Below, one piece after another: positions 60,516 through 64,000 of a DNA stretch of 64,000 bases. Positions within the stretch are counted from its first letter, which is position 1. The number at the start of each line of letters is the position of its first letter. Position numbers and translations under genes: made by a program. This DNA is from Alcaligenaceae bacterium SAGV5 (GTDB taxonomy: Bacteria; Pseudomonadota; Gammaproteobacteria; Burkholderiales; Burkholderiaceae_B), in assembly GCA_009360345.1 (NCBI GenBank), contig SPDP01000001.1:1240001-1304000 (forward strand), read 5' to 3'. The notes below the pieces were generated by a model, which saw nothing but the letters and a program-made list of their open reading frames with translations, did no database searches and had not been told where the DNA came from.

Positions 60516-61475
60516 ATGTCAGGCCGCGCTTTCCTTGCCCTGTTCGCCAGTTCGCTTTGCCTTGCCGCTCACGCGGACACCTATCCCAGCAGGAACGTCA
60601 CGCTGGTCGTCACCAGCGGCGCCGGTTCCTCGGCCGATATCCTGTCCCGCATCATCGGCGTGGACCTGTCCCGCCGCCTGGGACACACCATCGTGGTCGA
60701 CAACCGGCCGGGCGCAGGCGGCAACATCGCCGGCGAACTGGTCGCCAAGGCGCCCGCCGACGGCCATACCCTGCTCCTGGCCTCGATCAGCACGCACGGC
60801 ATCAACCCCTGGCTCTATGCCCGCATGCCCTTCGATCCCGTCAAGGACTTCACGCCGATCGGTATGGTGGCCTCCAATCCCAACGTGCTGGTGGTGGCGG
60901 CCAAATCGCCCATCCGCTCGATCCCCGATCTCGTCGCCGCGGCCCGCAAGGCGCCGGACCTCGCGTACTCGTCCGGCGGCAGCGGCACCTCGCAGCACCT
61001 GGCCGGCGAGATGTTCGCGTCGCAGGCTGGCATCAAGCTGATGCACGTGCCCTACAAGAGTGCGCCGCAAAGCATGAACGCGGTGCTGGCGGGCGACGTG
61101 GCCATGACCTTTCTCAGTGTCCCGGTCGCCGCCGGCCAGATCCAGGCCGGCCAGTTGCGCGCGCTGGGGCTGACTTCGGCCCGGCGGCTGGCCAGCCTGC
61201 CGGACGTTCCCCCTATCGCCGGGCAAGGCCTGCCAGGCTTCGACGTCTCGGCCTGGTTCGGCCTCGTGGCGCCGGCGGGCACGCCGCAGCCCGTGGTCGA
61301 CAAGCTAAACCGGGTGTTGCAGGAAACCCTGCGGGACCCGGCCGTGCGCGAGAAACTCGAAGGCCAGGGCATGGAAATCCTGGGCGGCACGCCGGAACAG
61401 TTCTCGCGGTTGATACGCAGCGAGATCGACCGCTGGGGCCCGGTGGTCCGCGCCTCCGGCGCCGCCGTCAACTGA
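60516..61475 (+). CDS. Bug-family (TctC) periplasmic solute receptor
   Basis: A 319-residue binding protein with a Sec signal peptide (MSGRAFLALFASSLCLAAHA). The mature start DTYPSRNVTLVVTSGAGSSA and VVDNRPGAGGNIAGELVAKA, with later HVPYKSAPQSMNAVLAGDVA, are the Bug family signatures. The first motif is atypical: TLVVTSGAGSS replaces the usual VVPFPPGGGTD, which is the carboxylate-contact loop, so the ligand may be unusual. No TctA/TctB membrane subunits are nearby, as is common for orphan Bug proteins in Bordetella. AGGAGA precedes the ATG. It is second in an operon after the RidA-like gene. Confidence 0.9.
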   Translation: MSGRAFLALFASSLCLAAHADTYPSRNVTLVVTSGAGSSADILSRIIGVDLSRRLGHTIVVDNRPGAGGNIAGELVAKAPADGHTLLLASISTHGINPWLYARMPFDPVKDFTPIGMVASNPNVLVVAAKSPIRSIPDLVAAARKAPDLAYSSGGSGTSQHLAGEMFASQAGIKLMHVPYKSAPQSMNAVLAGDVAMTFLSVPVAAGQIQAGQLRALGLTSARRLASLPDVPPIAGQGLPGFDVSAWFGLVAPAGTPQPVVDKLNRVLQETLRDPAVREKLEGQGMEILGGTPEQFSRLIRSEIDRWGPVVRASGAAVN

Positions 61476-61483
61476 GGCTCGCC

Positions 61484-62398
61484 ATGGCGATCGATCCCCT
61501 GCGCGTGGCCGTGTTCGACGGCGGATGGAACCTGCCCCTGTGGGCCGGCATCGACCAGGGCTTCTTCGCGAGCCATGGGGTGCCCATCGAACTCCACTAC
61601 GTCGGCGGCTCGGCCGAACTGGTCGAGGGCCTGCTGCGTGACGAGGTCCGGATCGCCATCGCCGGCATCGACAATCTCGTGGCCTACCAGGAAGGCCATG
61701 CCCGCATCCCCGGCACCCGCCCCGACCTGGTGGCCTTCCTGGGCGGCGACCGGGGCTTTCTGAGCCTGGTCGCGGCGCCCGGCATCCAGGGCTACGACGA
61801 CCTGCGCGGCAGGACCCTGTCGGTGGACGCATTGTCCACCGGCTTTGCCTTCGTGCTGCGCGAGCTGCTGGCCACGCACGGCATCCCGGCCCACGAGGTC
61901 GAGATCGTACCCGCCGGCGGCACCAGCCAGCGCTACGCGGCCTTGCTGGCGGGCCGGCACGCGGCCACGCTGTTGCGCACGCCCTACGAACTGCTGGCGC
62001 AGGAAGCCGGCTGCCGCATCCTTCCGGGCGCGGCCTGGCTGGACGGCTACATGGGATCGGCCGCCTTCTGCCGACGCGCCTGGGCGGCCACATCGAGCGA
62101 TACGCTCAGGGCGTTCGCGCGCGCCTACCGTACCTCGCTGGACTGGCTCGTCCTGCCGAACACGGGCCCACGCGCCGCCGCCCTGCTGCGCGAACACGCG
62201 CGGGATCTCGACCCGGCACTGAGCGAACGCGCCCGCGACGTGCTGCTGGCACCCGGCACCGGTCTCATCCGCGATCTGCGCCCCGTCATGGCCGGCATCG
62301 CCACCGTGCTGGCGCTGCGCAACCGCCACGCCGGCCAGGCCGTGGCGCTGCGCGACCCGGCGCGATATGTGGACCTGGGCTACCTGCCGGAGATATGA
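61484..62398 (+). CDS. NMT1/SsuA-like substrate-binding protein without signal peptide
   Basis: A 304-residue protein of the NMT1/THI5-like, SsuA/NitT type periplasmic-binding fold: LPLWAGIDQGFFASHGVPIE, then IAIAGIDNLVAYQEGHARIP and LRGRTLSVDALSTGFAFVLR. No signal peptide is present (the family motif begins at residue 10), so it is either cytoplasmic, as in regulator or enzyme members, or depends on another route. No ABC permease is adjacent. The ATG at 61484 follows the Bug stop by eight bases, and its TGA overlaps the MarR gene ATG (ATGA). Confidence 0.8.
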   Translation: MAIDPLRVAVFDGGWNLPLWAGIDQGFFASHGVPIELHYVGGSAELVEGLLRDEVRIAIAGIDNLVAYQEGHARIPGTRPDLVAFLGGDRGFLSLVAAPGIQGYDDLRGRTLSVDALSTGFAFVLRELLATHGIPAHEVEIVPAGGTSQRYAALLAGRHAATLLRTPYELLAQEAGCRILPGAAWLDGYMGSAAFCRRAWAATSSDTLRAFARAYRTSLDWLVLPNTGPRAAALLREHARDLDPALSERARDVLLAPGTGLIRDLRPVMAGIATVLALRNRHAGQAVALRDPARYVDLGYLPEI

Positions 62399-62997
62399 AC
62401 CGCCGGGTGGAACCGGCCGGCGCGCGCCTCGTGATAGAGTTCGACGCAACCGAACCGGCATCAAGAGTCCGTCCCTTGCCCCCAGCGTCTCCCACCACTC
62501 CGCGGCGCGATTCCGTCCAGCAACTGCTGGACGACTGGAAACGCGAACGTCCCGATCTGGATCCCTGGCCGCTGGGCATCATCGGCCGCCTGTCGCGCCT
62601 GTCCACGCACATGGTGCGACACGCCGAGGAATGGCTCGCGCCCATGGGGCTGACCTGGGAGACCTTCAGCCTGATCGTCACCTTGCGCCGCTGCGGCCCG
62701 GAGTTCGCGCTCAAGCCTTCGGACCTGATCAAGGTATCGCTGCTGACCTCGGGCGCGGTCACCAACCGCATCGACCGCGTCCAGGCACGCGGCCTGGTCG
62801 TGCGCGAACCGGACCCCAACGACCGCCGCGGCGTGATCGTCCGGCTCACGCCCGAAGGCAAGGCGCTCGCCGACGAAGCCATCGCCCGCCACTTCGACGC
62901 GATGGCCGGGCTGCTGCGCCCGCTCGGCCGCCAGGAAGCGGACAAGCTGGCCGCGATGCTGAGCACGCTGCTGTTCGCCATCGAGGCGCGCGACTGA
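62395..62997 (+). CDS. MarR-family transcriptional regulator
   Basis: A 200-residue regulator. The winged helix-turn-helix is KPSDLIKVSLLTSGAVTNRI followed by DRVQARGLVVREPDPNDRRG and VIVRLTPEGKALADE, the canonical MarR wing. The N-terminal 40 residues are less conserved and may include mis-assigned codons; an internal start is possible, but the ATG at 62395 overlaps the preceding stop (ATGA) and fits coupling. It probably regulates the operon in which it lies and the divergent aldehyde dehydrogenase. Confidence 0.9.
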   Translation: MNRRVEPAGARLVIEFDATEPASRVRPLPPASPTTPRRDSVQQLLDDWKRERPDLDPWPLGIIGRLSRLSTHMVRHAEEWLAPMGLTWETFSLIVTLRRCGPEFALKPSDLIKVSLLTSGAVTNRIDRVQARGLVVREPDPNDRRGVIVRLTPEGKALADEAIARHFDAMAGLLRPLGRQEADKLAAMLSTLLFAIEARD

Positions 62998-63001
62998 GGC
63001 C

Positions 63002-63844
63002 TCAGGCCGACACCTCGACCGCCTGGGTGGCCAGCAGCAACTGCGCCGCCACCGACACCGCGATGATCCCCGGCAGCTTGCCCGCGATCGCCGGTAGCCC
63101 GATCGGACACACCAGTGAAGCGATGCCTGCCTCGCCCATGCCTCGCGCGCGCAGGCGCCGCTCGAAAGTCACGCGCTTGGTGGCCGAGCCGATAAGCCCG
63201 CAATAGGCGGCATCGCCCCGCTCCAGCACGGCGCGCACGATGTCGAAATCGAGCGCATGGCTGTGGGTCATGACGAGGTGCATGACGCCGGCCGCCGCGT
63301 CGGCGACCTCGGCCGCGAGGTCGTCGACCTGGACGGTCTCGACCTGTCCGGGCAGCGGATGCGGAAAAACGTTTTCGCGGGTGTCCAGCCATCGTATCCG
63401 GAACGGCAGCGGCAGCATGACATGCACCAGCGCCCGCGCAACGTGTCCGGCGCCATACAGCCACAGCTCGTGCGGCCGCGCCTCCAGCCCTTCCAGCCGC
63501 GGCAAGGCATCGCCCGCATCCGCCAGCACCGAGAAGCGCAGCTCCACGCTGCCGCCACAGCACTGGCCCAGCGTAGGGCCAAGCGCGACGCGGCGCGTCT
63601 GCTCGACCATGGAACCGGCCTCGGCTTGCCGCAACAGCGACCGCGCGTGCGCGATGGCTTCGTATTCCAGGTGGCCGCCGCCTATGGTGCCGGCAAAGCC
63701 GTCGCCACCGACCAGCAGCGCCGCGTCGGTGCCGCGCGGGACACTGCCCCGCACCTCCAGCACGCGGACCAGGCACACAGGCTGGCCACGCGCCGCACGG
63801 GCGAAATCAGCCAGCCCTTCGGGCAGCAGCGCGGTATGGGTCAT
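63002..63844 (-). CDS. xdhC: Xanthine dehydrogenase accessory protein XdhC
   Basis: A 280-residue XdhC that binds and sulfurates molybdenum cofactor and inserts it into xanthine dehydrogenase. Signatures are [50 protein letters not shown] with the cysteine pair that binds Moco, and the C-terminal Rossmann part [20 protein letters not shown]. Its ATG overlaps the TGA of the preceding xdhB (ATGA). The stop is four bases from the convergent MarR stop. Confidence 0.95.
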   Translation of the reverse strand: MTHTALLPEGLADFARAARGQPVCLVRVLEVRGSVPRGTDAALLVGGDGFAGTIGGGHLEYEAIAHARSLLRQAEAGSMVEQTRRVALGPTLGQCCGGSVELRFSVLADAGDALPRLEGLEARPHELWLYGAGHVARALVHVMLPLPFRIRWLDTRENVFPHPLPGQVETVQVDDLAAEVADAAAGVMHLVMTHSHALDFDIVRAVLERGDAAYCGLIGSATKRVTFERRLRARGMGEAGIASLVCPIGLPAIAGKLPGIIAVSVAAQLLLATQAVEVSA

Positions 63845-64000
63845 TGTTCCACGGCCCGCAGCACGGCCTCGGGCGTCGCGGGCGCCGACAAAGGCACGAG
63901 CGGCATGCGCCCACGCTCGCCGCGAGCCGCCGCCACCGCTTCGCGTATGGCGAAGAAAGCGGCAAAGCCCAGCATCAAAGGCGGTTCGCCCACGGCCTTG
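63841..64000 (-). CDS. xdhB: Xanthine dehydrogenase molybdopterin subunit, C-terminal end
   Basis: Only the last 52 codons are in the window. They read [20 protein letters not shown], then [19 protein letters not shown], the conserved end of the large molybdopterin subunit of xanthine dehydrogenase, in which KAVGEPP and a following AIRDAV-type helix are invariant. It is coupled to xdhC by an ATGA overlap. Confidence 0.9.
   Translation of the reverse strand, partial: KAVGEPPLMLGFAAFFAIREAVAAARGERGRMPLVPLSAPATPEAVLRAVEQ

Overview
The window is chromosomal DNA from a high-GC betaproteobacterium, most likely Bordetella or a close Alcaligenaceae relative. The evidence is the combination of Bug-type (TctC) periplasmic receptors, a complete isc operon, the recJ-prfB-lysS block preceded by an RpfE-like protein, and a pyruvate dehydrogenase cluster whose E3 subunit carries its own lipoyl domain. 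Genus assignment is inference; no rRNA lies in the window.

Layout. 0-2 kb: an acyl-CoA cluster on the minus strand (two hotdog/MaoC proteins and a family III CoA-transferase) behind a near-perfect inverted repeat. 2-4 kb: a Fur-box-controlled heme pair (ChaN-like lipoprotein, HemS-like protein), divergent from ilvD (4.2-6.1 kb). 6-15 kb: XRE regulator, oligopeptidase A, folD, a HigBA-type toxin-antitoxin pair, PaiB-like protein and a two-component system divergent from aceE. 15-21.2 kb: aceE-aceF-lpdA, closed by a strong terminator. 21.3-31.2 kb: an accessory region with different codon use, holding small immunity-like genes (one Tsi6-like), a tight three-gene operon (alpha/beta hydrolase, caspase-like protease, unknown 552-residue protein) flanked by degenerate palindromic repeats, a YegP-type protein, small membrane and lipoproteins, and a broken diguanylate cyclase. 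31.2-38.5 kb: GntR regulator with a perfect 20-bp palindrome, a FAH/RpfE in-frame fusion, recJ, prfB (programmed frameshift) and lysS. 38.5-44.6 kb: PLP dehydratase, a patch of gene remnants, tRNA-Asn, tyrB, uvrB and a low-molecular-weight phosphatase. 44.8-50.4 kb: iscRSUA-hscBA-fdx-iscX. 50.4-53.5 kb: a chimeric TonB-receptor remnant and a TALE-like repeat protein. 53.5-58.4 kb: dapD (5' end replaced), dapE, prmB and an ABC-F ATPase. 58.4-64 kb: aldehyde dehydrogenase, RidA, Bug receptor, NMT1-like binding protein, MarR regulator, and the end of an xdhB-xdhC cluster.

The most remarkable feature is the gene at 52119..53447 (minus). It encodes eight consecutive, exactly 33-residue repeats, plus a leading degenerate one and a trailing half repeat. 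Their conserved skeleton matches transcription activator-like effector (TALE) repeats, and variability is concentrated at positions 11-14, where TALEs carry the base-reading di-residue. Its 5' end abuts a dapD gene that has lost its normal N-terminus. The second candidate system is the hydrolase/caspase/unknown operon at 22.8-26.8 kb.

Several junctions (FAH-RpfE, lipoprotein-TonB barrel, two head-to-head signal-peptide remnants, TALE-like/dapD) look like deletion scars, which suggests that this genome has been remodelled. All functional calls come from reading motifs and context; no database search was possible.
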